64,000 bases of DNA from Saprospiraceae bacterium (GTDB lineage: Bacteria; Bacteroidota; Bacteroidia; Chitinophagales; Saprospiraceae), in NCBI GenBank assembly GCA_016714985.1, contig JADKBS010000024.1:1-64000 (forward strand), in the 5' to 3' direction. The position numbers and the translations under genes are program-made. This document shows, piece by piece, positions 56,832 through 64,000 of this stretch. The notes beneath the pieces were generated by a model. It saw only the letters and a list, made by a program, of their open reading frames with translations, did not search any database and was not told the DNA's origin. Position 1 is the stretch's first letter. Every line of letters starts with the position of its first letter.

Positions 56832-58160
56832 ATGGTAATAATATTTTTAATAATAAGCATCATCCTCATCGTCTTGGGGACCGTGAAATGGAAGGTACAC
56901 CCTTTCATCGTGCTCCTGCTCGTTGCCATTTTCTACGGCTTCTGCGTCGGCATGCCCGTTGAAAAAATCCTCGCTTCCATCAACGAGGGTTTCGGGAGTA
57001 CCTTGGGCAAAATCGGGCTGATAATCGTGCTGGGTAGCATCATCGGGGCATTCCTTGAGAACTCTGGTGGGGCCTACTCCTTGGCCGAAAGCGTGCTGAA
57101 AATCATCGGCAAGAAGCGGGTGCCTACGGCAATGGGCATCCTCGGCTACTTCGTTTCCATCCCCGTTTTTGCCGACAGCGGCTTCATTTTATTGTCGCCG
57201 TTGGCAAAAAGCCTGTCCAAAAAAGCGGGCATCACGCTGGCCAGTTCAGCCACGGCGCTGGCCATCGGCCTCACGGCCACGCACACGATGGTGCCCCCGA
57301 CACCCGGCCCCATTGCCGCAGCGGGCATCCTCAACGCCGACCTCGGATTGGTGCTTTTGCTTGGCATCCCGGTGGCGGCGCTGGCGCTCATTCCGGGGCT
57401 GATTTTTGCCAACAGGTATGCCTCAAAATTCTGGATTGACCCCAACCCCGAAGCCACGGACGAGGACATCGCTGCTTTGCTCCGCAATTCGCCGGGAGCA
57501 GTGAGCGCCTCGCTGCCCGTGCTGGTTCCCATCCTTTTGATTGTGCTGAAATCAGTTTTTGCTGCGAAAGGGGAACTGGATACCCCGCTCCTAAAGCTCA
57601 TTTCCTTCATCGGCGAGCCAGTCATCGCATTGCTTATCGGCATGTTTATGTCCTTCTTCTTGCCCAAAAAATTCGACCAGGAACTCCTCTCCACCACGGG
57701 CTGGGTGGGCAAGGCGTTGAGCGATGCGGCGTCCATCATCCTCATCACTGGCGCAGGCGGGATTTTTGGCGAAATCCTCCAAAATTCTGGCATCGCCGAC
57801 TTCCTCGGCACAGTGCTTTCTGGCGTGAACCTAAGCCTTTGGCTGCCCTTCTTTTTGGCCGCTGCGCTAAAAACGGCGCAAGGCTCGTCCACCGTGGCGC
57901 TCATCACCACGGCCTCGCTGATGCTGCCGCTGATGGACAGCATGGGCTTTGACACCGAAATCGAAAAGGCGATGGTCGTGCTGGCCATTGGGGCCGGGTC
58001 GTCGGTGGTGTCCCACGCCAACGACAGCTTCTTTTGGGTGATGACCCAACTTTCGGGGTTGGACGTGAAAACGGGCTACAAGCTGCAAAGCCTCGGCACG
58101 GGGATATTGGGCTTCTCGGCTGCACTGATTCTTTATGTGCTGTATCTATTTATTGGTTAA
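56832..58160 (+). CDS. GntP-family gluconate/aldonate permease
   Basis: A 442-residue transporter with about twelve hydrophobic segments. It shows LGSIIGAFLENSGGAYSLAES, VSIPVFADSGFILLSPLAKSL, THTMVPPTPGPIAAAGIL and AALKTAQGSSTVALITTAS in pieces, typical of GntP proton symporters for gluconate and related aldonates. In an operon for pentonate breakdown it probably imports xylonate or arabinonate, which implies that sugar oxidation occurs outside the cytoplasm. The frame is intact. Confidence 0.95.
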   Translation: MVIIFLIISIILIVLGTVKWKVHPFIVLLLVAIFYGFCVGMPVEKILASINEGFGSTLGKIGLIIVLGSIIGAFLENSGGAYSLAESVLKIIGKKRVPTAMGILGYFVSIPVFADSGFILLSPLAKSLSKKAGITLASSATALAIGLTATHTMVPPTPGPIAAAGILNADLGLVLLLGIPVAALALIPGLIFANRYASKFWIDPNPEATDEDIAALLRNSPGAVSASLPVLVPILLIVLKSVFAAKGELDTPLLKLISFIGEPVIALLIGMFMSFFLPKKFDQELLSTTGWVGKALSDAASIILITGAGGIFGEILQNSGIADFLGTVLSGVNLSLWLPFFLAAALKTAQGSSTVALITTASLMLPLMDSMGFDTEIEKAMVVLAIGAGSSVVSHANDSFFWVMTQLSGLDVKTGYKLQSLGTGILGFSAALILYVLYLFIG

Positions 58161-58184
58161 CGAATTGAAAATCAATGACTTAAT

Positions 58185-58211
58185 GTCGGGGAGGTTTCAA
58201 ACCTCCCCGAC
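58185..58211 (+). terminator. Palindromic hairpin after the permease
   Basis: GTCGGGGAGGTTT and AAACCTCCCCGAC face each other around a single C, 24 bases after the permease stop and 18 before the next gene. With no loop and no T-run it may be an mRNA-stability element rather than a terminator. Confidence 0.5.
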
Positions 58212-58229
58212 GTTTGAAACTACTCAACC

Positions 58230-59066
58230 GTGAAAATCTACAAACTCAAATCCGGCATATTGGTCGAATCGGGCGAAAAACACTACCTGCTCGAAAACTA
58301 TGTCTGGGACCATTTCATCAACGACGACAGCCTTTATCAAAAAATAAAGAGCTTGGTTCAGAAAAAAGAGCCTGTCGAAAACAGCCTTATCTTGCTTCAA
58401 AATGGGCTGCAAGCCCCCATCGGCAACCAGGAGATTTGGGCCAGCGGCGTCACTTATTTCAACAGCAAACTGGCCCGACAGGAAGAGTCGGAGGCAGCGG
58501 GCGGCGGCGATTTTTATGCCCGGGTTTACGTAGCCGAGCGGCCTGAATTGTTCTTTAAGTCCACCCCGCACCGCTGCGTGGGGCCGGGCGAAAAAGTGCG
58601 CATCCGCAAGGACTCGACCTGGAACGTGCCGGAGCCGGAACTGACCCTTTTGCTCACATCGAGCGGCAAAATCGTCGGCTACACCATCGGCAACGACATG
58701 AGTTCTCGCAGCATTGAGGGCGAAAACCCCTTGTATTTGCCGCAGGCAAAAACCTACGATGGATGCGCTTCCATTGGCCCGGGCATCTACGTGAGTGAAT
58801 GGCCTTTTCCGACCGACAGCGAAATCCACCTGCTCATCAACCGAGGTGGGGAGGCTGTTTTTGAAGGGAAAACGAGCGTTGCACAGATGAAGCGCAGCCC
58901 GGAGGAACTGGCCGGCTGGCTGTTCCGGGAGTTGAGCTTCCCGCAAGGCTGCCTCCTGATGACGGGCACGGGCATTGTGCCGACGAAGGATTTCACCCTC
59001 GAACCTGGGGACGAAATCCGTATTACAATTGATAAAATTGGGACGCTGACGAACTGGGTTGATTGA
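58230..59066 (+). CDS. FAH-family 2-keto-3-deoxy-pentonate dehydratase (probable)
   Basis: A 278-residue member of the fumarylacetoacetate hydrolase family with metal ligands in YVAERPELFFKSTPHRCVGPGE in pieces, DSTWNVPEPELTLLLTS and GNDMSSRSIEGENPLYLPQAK. It starts with GTG. In this position, between pentonate dehydratase and 2-oxoglutarate semialdehyde dehydrogenase, the expected reaction is dehydration of 2-keto-3-deoxy-pentonate to 2-oxoglutarate semialdehyde; this is from context and homology with XylX/AraD-type enzymes. Confidence 0.88.
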   Translation: MKIYKLKSGILVESGEKHYLLENYVWDHFINDDSLYQKIKSLVQKKEPVENSLILLQNGLQAPIGNQEIWASGVTYFNSKLARQEESEAAGGGDFYARVYVAERPELFFKSTPHRCVGPGEKVRIRKDSTWNVPEPELTLLLTSSGKIVGYTIGNDMSSRSIEGENPLYLPQAKTYDGCASIGPGIYVSEWPFPTDSEIHLLINRGGEAVFEGKTSVAQMKRSPEELAGWLFRELSFPQGCLLMTGTGIVPTKDFTLEPGDEIRITIDKIGTLTNWVD

Positions 59067-59069
59067 GTC

Positions 59070-59180
59070 TTCAGTCCACAGTCTTCAGTCCGCAGTCAGT
59101 GACTGCTACCACGGCCCAGCCTTCGTCCATACAACTTGACTTGCAATCGTAAATCAAACAATCGTAAATCGTAAATCACC
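59070..59180. repeat. Short-word repeats before the aldehyde dehydrogenase
   Basis: CAGTCCACAGTC and CAGTCCGCAGTCAGTGACTG words are followed by CAATCGTAAATC repeated three times. The spacer is otherwise without features; no hairpin with T-run was found. Confidence 0.55.
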
Positions 59181-60752
59181 TTGACTGGACACAATTTCAT
59201 CGGAAAAACGCCAAGCGCCATCGGCACCGCCACCTTTCATGCCGTCAATCCCACAACGGGCGAGCGGCTTGAACCCGCCTACCACGAGGCCACGCTAGAT
59301 GAAGTGGATGCTGCCGTGCAGAAAGCTGCCGCCGCTTTTGCAGTTTTCTGTAAAAAATCAGGCAGCGAAAAAGCGCTTTTCTTGGAAGCCATTGCCGAGG
59401 AAATCATGGCGCTCGGCAATGCGCTCGGCGACCGCTACTGCGCAGAGTCCGGCCTGCCGAGGGGCCGTTTTGAGGGCGAGCGGGGGCGGACGGCTTTTCA
59501 GCTTCGCCTCTTCGCCCAACTGCTGCGGGATGGCTCGTGGGTGAATGCCCGCATTGATCCTGCCCTGCCCGACCGCCAACCACTGCCCCGCCCCGATGTG
59601 CGGAGCATGGAACACCCGCTTGGCCCGGTCGGAGTCTTCGGGGCGAGCAATTTCCCGCTGGCCTTCTCCGTTGCTGGCGGCGACACGGCCTCGGCACTGG
59701 CGGCGGGTTGCACTGTAGTAGTGAAAGCGCACCCGGCGCACCCCGGCACCTGCGAGCTGGTGGCCTCGGCCATTTTGGCGGCAGCCGAAAAAACGGGTAT
59801 GCCCGACGGCGTTTTCAGCATGGTACATGGCAGTTCGACAGTGGTTGGCATGGGCATCGTACAGCATCCATTGATAAAAGCAGTGGGTTTCACGGGTTCG
59901 TTCCGGGGCGGCAAGGCCCTGTTCGATGCTGCTGCGCAACGCCCAGAACCCATCCCGGTCTATGCGGAAATGGGCAGCACGAATCCCGTCTTCATTTTGC
60001 CGGGTGCCTTGCGGCAAAACGGTGGGGACATCGCCAAGGGAATGGCCGCTTCGGTCACGTTGGGCGTGGGACAGTTTTGTACCAATCCGGGGTTAACGAT
60101 TTTGGAAAAAACAGCGGAAGGAAAAGGGTTTCTGGAAAATTTATCCCAAAACATAGAATCCGCTGCGGCGGGCGTGATGCTCACATCGGGCATTCAACAA
60201 GCCTACCAGCGGGGCATTGCGGAATTGTCGCAGCAAAATGGCGTGACAGCCCTGGCCAAGGGCCAACCCGCCAGCGCCGACAACCGGGCCGAAGCGCACC
60301 TGCTGACCGTGGACGCCGCCGATTTTTTGACCAATAAAAAACTGGAAGAAGAAGTGTTCGGCCCCTCCACGCTGGCCGTGCAGACGGGCAATCGGGAGGA
60401 ATTGTTATCAGTTGCCCAAAACCTCGGCGGCCACCTGACTGCCAGCGTTTTCGGGACCCCCGACGATTTGGAAAACCACCGTGACTTGCTTGATTTGCTG
60501 GCGCAAAAAGTGGGTCGGCTCGTCATCAATGCCTACCCGACGGGCGTGGAGGTCTGCCATGCGATGGTTCACGGCGGCCCCTACCCTGCCACCACCGAGA
60601 GCCGCAGCACCTCAGTCGGAACAGCAGCGATTACTAGGTTCACAAGGCCAGTTTGCTACCAAGGCTTCCCACAAAATTTGTTGCCGGATGAACTGAAAGA
60701 CGATAATCCGCTGAATGTCTGGCGGTTATGGGATGGTGAGCGGAGAAAGTGA
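59181..60752 (+). CDS. 2-oxoglutarate semialdehyde dehydrogenase (KGSADH)
   Basis: A 523-residue NAD(P) aldehyde dehydrogenase. It begins TGHNFIGKTPSAIGTATFHAVNP after a TTG start, with FGASNFPLAFSVAGGDTASALAAG, HPAHPGTCELVA, the catalytic Glu in PVYAEMGSTNPVFILP and Cys in GVGQFCTNPG. The pattern (HPAHP; GQFCTNPG) belongs to the KGSADH group rather than general ALDHs. It gives 2-oxoglutarate, completing the Weimberg-type route. The TTG start may be real or a base error for ATG. Confidence 0.92.
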   Translation: MTGHNFIGKTPSAIGTATFHAVNPTTGERLEPAYHEATLDEVDAAVQKAAAAFAVFCKKSGSEKALFLEAIAEEIMALGNALGDRYCAESGLPRGRFEGERGRTAFQLRLFAQLLRDGSWVNARIDPALPDRQPLPRPDVRSMEHPLGPVGVFGASNFPLAFSVAGGDTASALAAGCTVVVKAHPAHPGTCELVASAILAAAEKTGMPDGVFSMVHGSSTVVGMGIVQHPLIKAVGFTGSFRGGKALFDAAAQRPEPIPVYAEMGSTNPVFILPGALRQNGGDIAKGMAASVTLGVGQFCTNPGLTILEKTAEGKGFLENLSQNIESAAAGVMLTSGIQQAYQRGIAELSQQNGVTALAKGQPASADNRAEAHLLTVDAADFLTNKKLEEEVFGPSTLAVQTGNREELLSVAQNLGGHLTASVFGTPDDLENHRDLLDLLAQKVGRLVINAYPTGVEVCHAMVHGGPYPATTESRSTSVGTAAITRFTRPVCYQGFPQNLLPDELKDDNPLNVWRLWDGERRK

Positions 60753-60925
60753 GTTCGCAGTTAGACAGTTGGCAGTTGGCAGTCAGTGTGCAGTCCGATA
60801 GTCCTTTAGTCTATTGCCGCTCACCTTGGCACTGACTAAACATCCCGAAGAATCGGGACAAGACCTGCTGACTGACTGCTAACTGCCAACTTTCGAACTG
60901 CCAACTGAAAAGTCTAACTGCGAAC
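60753..60925. repeat. Short-word inverted repeat between ALDH and LacI genes
   Basis: GACAGTTGGCAGTTGGCAGTC words on the left face CTAACTGCCAACTTTCGAAC and CTGCCAACTG words on the right, with a central ATCCCGAAGAATCGGGAC hairpin. It lies between two convergent genes and overlaps the last codons of the LacI gene. Confidence 0.7.
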
Positions 60926-61939
60926 TGAAGACGCCCTCGGCATCACGTGCGTATCGAGGATGGTGGTTCTGGGCACGTCCACAATTTCGTTGTCGAGGAT
61001 ATTGAACAGGTGGCTGACGGCCATTTTGCCCATTTCAACGCCGGGTTGGTGCAGCGATGAGAGGTTCGGCTCGATGATGGTACAGACCGGGTCGTCGTTG
61101 AAGCCGATGATGGCAAGGTCTTGCGGGATTCTTATGCCCTTTGATTTTGCGTATAAAATGGTGCTGACGGCGGTATTGTCGTTGACAGCCAAGATGCCAT
61201 CTGGCGGATTGGGAAGCGAAAGTGCCTTCTCGGCCAGCATAAAACCCTCTTCCGGCGTCAGTTTCGTGGCGGTGAGCAGCAGGTTTTCGTCGAAGGGCAG
61301 CCCGTGCTTTGCCAAGGCATCAATATAGCCCTGCCGCCGCAGGCGGTACATCAGTTGTTGGGGCGGCCCGCCGTAGTGGGCGATGCGGCGACACCCCTGC
61401 CGTATGAGGTGCTCGGTGGCCTTAAAAGTGGCCTCCCGGTTGTCAATCATCACCTTGTAGCATTCGTCGTTTTCGGGGATGCGGTCAACAAAAACGACCG
61501 GGATGCCGCTGTCTTTGAATTGTTGGATATGTGCATATTCCGTGGTTTCATTGGCACAAGAAACGAGCAGGCCGCAGATACGACTATTGAAAAAAGCGCT
61601 GGCGTTGCCGATTTCGATGTCGAGGCTTTCGTAAGATTGGGAAATGAGCACACTGTAGCCAGCCTCCCGTGCAGCCTGCTCCACGCCACTGACGAGCGAG
61701 GAGATAAAGGGCCGGTTGATATGCGGCACGATGACGCCGATGCTGGTCGAGTGTTGTTTGCGTAGGCTGACGGCGAGGTTGTTCGGGCGGTAGCCCAGTT
61801 CCTTGGCAAGGCTTTTCACGGCCTTGGTCGTCTCTTCGCCGATGCTGTGGTGGCTCTTCAAAGCCCTCGAAACGGTCGAGGAAGAAACCCCAAGCTGCCG
61901 GGCGAGGTCGTGGATGGTGACGTTGCTTTTCTTTTTCAT
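60914..61939 (-). CDS. LacI-family transcriptional regulator
   Basis: A 341-residue repressor. Residues 5-50 carry the LacI helix-turn-helix (VTIHDLARQLGVSSSTVSRAL) and the hinge LGYRPNNLAVSLR. The periplasmic-binding-like domain has IGVIVPHINRPFISSLVSGVEQ and GIPVVFVDRIPEN. The ATG at 61939 gives the normal start. It is convergent with ALDH and divergent from GH67, whose promoter holds the candidate operator CAATCGATTG. Ligand is probably a pentonate, uronate or xylan product. Confidence 0.95.
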   Translation of the reverse strand: MKKKSNVTIHDLARQLGVSSSTVSRALKSHHSIGEETTKAVKSLAKELGYRPNNLAVSLRKQHSTSIGVIVPHINRPFISSLVSGVEQAAREAGYSVLISQSYESLDIEIGNASAFFNSRICGLLVSCANETTEYAHIQQFKDSGIPVVFVDRIPENDECYKVMIDNREATFKATEHLIRQGCRRIAHYGGPPQQLMYRLRRQGYIDALAKHGLPFDENLLLTATKLTPEEGFMLAEKALSLPNPPDGILAVNDNTAVSTILYAKSKGIRIPQDLAIIGFNDDPVCTIIEPNLSSLHQPGVEMGKMAVSHLFNILDNEIVDVPRTTILDTHVMPRASSVRS

Positions 61940-62050
61940 CGAGATTAAATGGGTGCGTGGTATTCCCGAAGGGCTAAGTAAAGCAATTTTATGATTAAGC
62001 ATTGCAACATTGTCAATGCATTCGGCTGACAAAACAAAAACAGCTTCATG

Positions 62051-62082
62051 CAATCGATTGTTTGCGCAATTTTATAGCTTCG
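62051..62082 (+). promoter_or_regulatory. Candidate LacI operator and promoter before GH67
   Basis: CAATCGATTG lies at 62051-62060, identical to the site before the pentonate dehydratase. It is followed by TAGCTTCG at 62075-62082, one base from TAnnTTTG. The site is 49 bases before the GH67 start and between the two divergent genes, so the regulator may control both and itself. Confidence 0.65.
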
Positions 62083-62108
62083 CCCCTAAAGTTTTTAAAC
62101 AGGCTTTC

Positions 62109-64000
62109 ATGGTGAAAACCGTTTGGACATTGCTGGCTGGGCTTGTGTTGGCGTTTGGTGCTGCCGCTGAAAACGGTTACCGCCTTTGGCTGCGCTATGA
62201 CAAGGTAAAGGATGAGGTGATGCTCAAAAACTACCGCTCCCAAATCAATTATTTCGTGGTGGAAGGCAACACGCCCACGCTCGAAGTGGCTAGGAAGGAA
62301 CTGGAAATTGGCTTGGTAGGGTTGCTTGATGGGCCGCAAGTGCCTTGGCAAAAGGTGGTATCGGGTCAAGGCATTGTGGCTGGGGTGCTGGGCCAGTCAC
62401 CTAGCATTGACCGGGAAATTGGCGCAGCGGAAGCCAGCAATTTGCAACCAGAAGGCTATGTTTTGATAAAAAAAGGCAAACAACTGCTCATCGCCGCCAA
62501 GGACGACAAAGGCGTTTTGTACGGTGTTTTCCACCTGCTCCGGCTCCTACAAACCAACCAACCGCTTGACAATCTGCATATCGTAGAAAACCCCAAACTC
62601 CAACTCCGCATCCTCAACCATTGGGACAACCTCGACCGCACGGTGGAACGAGGTTACGCTGGCTTTTCCATCTGGAACTGGCATACCCTGCCCGACTACC
62701 TCGACCCCCGCTATACCGACTATGCCCGTGCCAACGCCTCTATCGGCATCAACGGTACGGTGCTGACCAACGTGAATGCCAATGCCCTCGTATTGCGCAG
62801 CGACTACCTCGAAAAAGTGAAGGCACTGGCCGATTTGTTCAGGCCCTACAATATAAAGGTCTATCTCACTGCCCGATTCAGCGCCCCGATTGAACTGGGG
62901 AAATTGCCGACCGCCGACCCGCTCGACCCGCGGTGCAGCGCTGGTGGAAGGAAAAAGTGGACGAAATATACCGCCTCGTGCCCGATTTTGGCGGCTTCGT
63001 GGTGAAGGCCAATTCGGAAGGGCAGCCCGGCCCGCAAGCCTACGGTCGAAGCCATGCCGATGGGGCGAATATGCTCGCCGATGCCCTCGCCCCGCATGGT
63101 GGCATCGTGATGTGGCGGGCCTTTGTTTACAGCGCCGAGGACGCAACCGACCGCCACAAGCAAGCCTATAACGAGTTTGTGCCGCTGGACGGCAGCTTCC
63201 GTGAAAACGTGATGGTGCAGGTCAAAAACGGGCCGATTGACTTCCAGCCCCGTGAACCTGCGCACCCCATTTTCGGGGCCATGCCGGAGACGCCGCTGAT
63301 GATGGAATTCCAAATCACACAAGAATACCTCGGCCAGGGTACCCACCTCGTCTATCTTGCCCCGATGTGGAAGGAGGTGCTGGATTTTGATACCGATGGA
63401 AAAGGGACGACCGTCGCCAATGCGCTGTCCAACTCGCAACTCGCAGCTCAAAACTCGCAACTCCTCACCGGCATCGCCGGCGTCGCCAATATCGGCAACG
63501 ACATCAACTGGACGGGCTACCACTTCGGCCAAGCCAATTGGTTTGCCTTCGGGCGGCTGGCCTGGGATTCGGATTTGTCTTCGGCAAAAATTGCCGAAGA
63601 GTGGCTGCGCATGACGTTTTCAAACGATGAAAAATTTGTGAAAACACTGAAAAAGCTGATGCTCAATAGCCACGAAACCTGCGTGAATTACATGACCCCG
63701 CTCGGCCTGCACCACCTCATGGCCACTGGCCACCACTACGGCCCCGGCCCGTGGGTTAGTGACCTGAGCCGCCCAGAATGGAACCCTACCTACTACCACC
63801 GGGCGGACAGTCTCGGCGTCGGTTTCGACCGGACGGCAACGGGCAGCAATGCCGTGGAGCAGTACGCACCGCCCATGCGGGAGGTTTTTTCATCGAGAAA
63901 ACATTGCCCCAAAAAATACTTGCTGTGGTTCCACCACGTCGGTTGGAACGAGAAATTGGCCTCCGGCAAAACGCTGTGGGAGGAGCTTTGTCAGCGTTAT
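62109..64000 (+). CDS. GH67 alpha-glucuronidase (frameshifted, runs off the window)
   Basis: The first about 630 residues are present of about 700. It starts MVKTVWTLLAGLVLAFGAAA (signal), with YRLWLRYDKVKDEVMLKNY, HLLRLLQ and LRILNHWDNLDRTVERGYAG, then VPDFGGFVVKANSEGQPGP, VMVQVKNGPIDFQPREP, HHYGPGPWV and YLLWFHHVGWNE near the end. These are GH67 signatures; the Glu of KANSEGQP and the Asp of NGPIDF fit the active site region. It releases 4-O-methylglucuronate from xylo-oligosaccharides. The frame breaks near 62928, where one G is missing. Confidence 0.93.

Overview
The window looks like part of a large replicon, most likely a megaplasmid or chromid, of a Bacteroidota bacterium, probably Saprospiria-like. 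Evidence: two SusC/SusD outer-membrane pairs, many lipoproteins with a Bacteroidota-style lipobox, a type IX secretion C-terminal tail, short LeuA without the regulatory domain, TAnnTTTG-type -7 elements, and almost no Shine-Dalgarno sequences. No tRNA, rRNA or CRISPR array was seen.

Layout. (1) 0.5-9.6 kb, minus strand: branched-chain amino acid synthesis, leuA-leuC-(small genes)-leuD-leuB and ilvD. ilvD has a complete ribosome-mediated attenuator with an Ile/Val-rich leader peptide. Between ilvD and leuB lies a three-gene unit (lipoprotein, TauD-like dioxygenase, glycine-rich-domain-like protein with a Cys/Trp/His tail). (2) 9.9-20.6 kb, plus strand: a helical-repeat protein, a SusD-like lipoprotein, a 1.4 kb G/C homopolymer block that is probably a sequence artefact, a LamG plus PNGase F-like secreted amidase, and a SusC. 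(3) 20.8-24.4 kb: replication and partition module with Rep_3 initiator, eight iterons at about 21 bp spacing, a ribbon-helix-helix partition protein, ParA and an AT-rich repeat region that may be the centromere. (4) 24.4-37.7 kb: uronate catabolism (uxaA, uxuA), a SIS protein, an Rpn nuclease, GH20 hexosaminidase with a NagX-like acyltransferase, and a 1200-residue FG-GAP lipoprotein. (5) 38.1-43.2 kb: second SusC/SusD pair. (6) 43.7-64 kb: glucuronoxylan and pentose region with GMC oxidoreductase and small subunit, esterase, GH10 xylanase, exported Gfo/Idh/MocA oxidoreductase, DUF1080 protein, serine hydrolase and TolB-like propeller on the minus strand; then pentonate dehydratase, GntP permease, FAH-family dehydratase and aldehyde dehydrogenase on the plus strand (a non-phosphorylating Weimberg-type route to 2-oxoglutarate), a LacI regulator, and GH67 alpha-glucuronidase running off the end.

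The genes fit one economy: glucuronoxylan is cut by GH10, the esterase and GH67; pentoses may be oxidised outside the cytoplasm and imported as aldonates by GntP, then dehydrated to 2-oxoglutarate; uronates go through UxuA/UxaA. A 10-bp palindrome CAATCGATTG occurs upstream of both the pentonate dehydratase and GH67 and is a good candidate LacI operator.

Two cautions. About twenty genes or gene parts are split by single-base indels, mostly in short homopolymers, which points to sequencing error rather than gene decay. Most gene boundaries carry long inverted repeats made of short repeated words; these explain many spurious small ORFs and unreliable N-terminal extensions.
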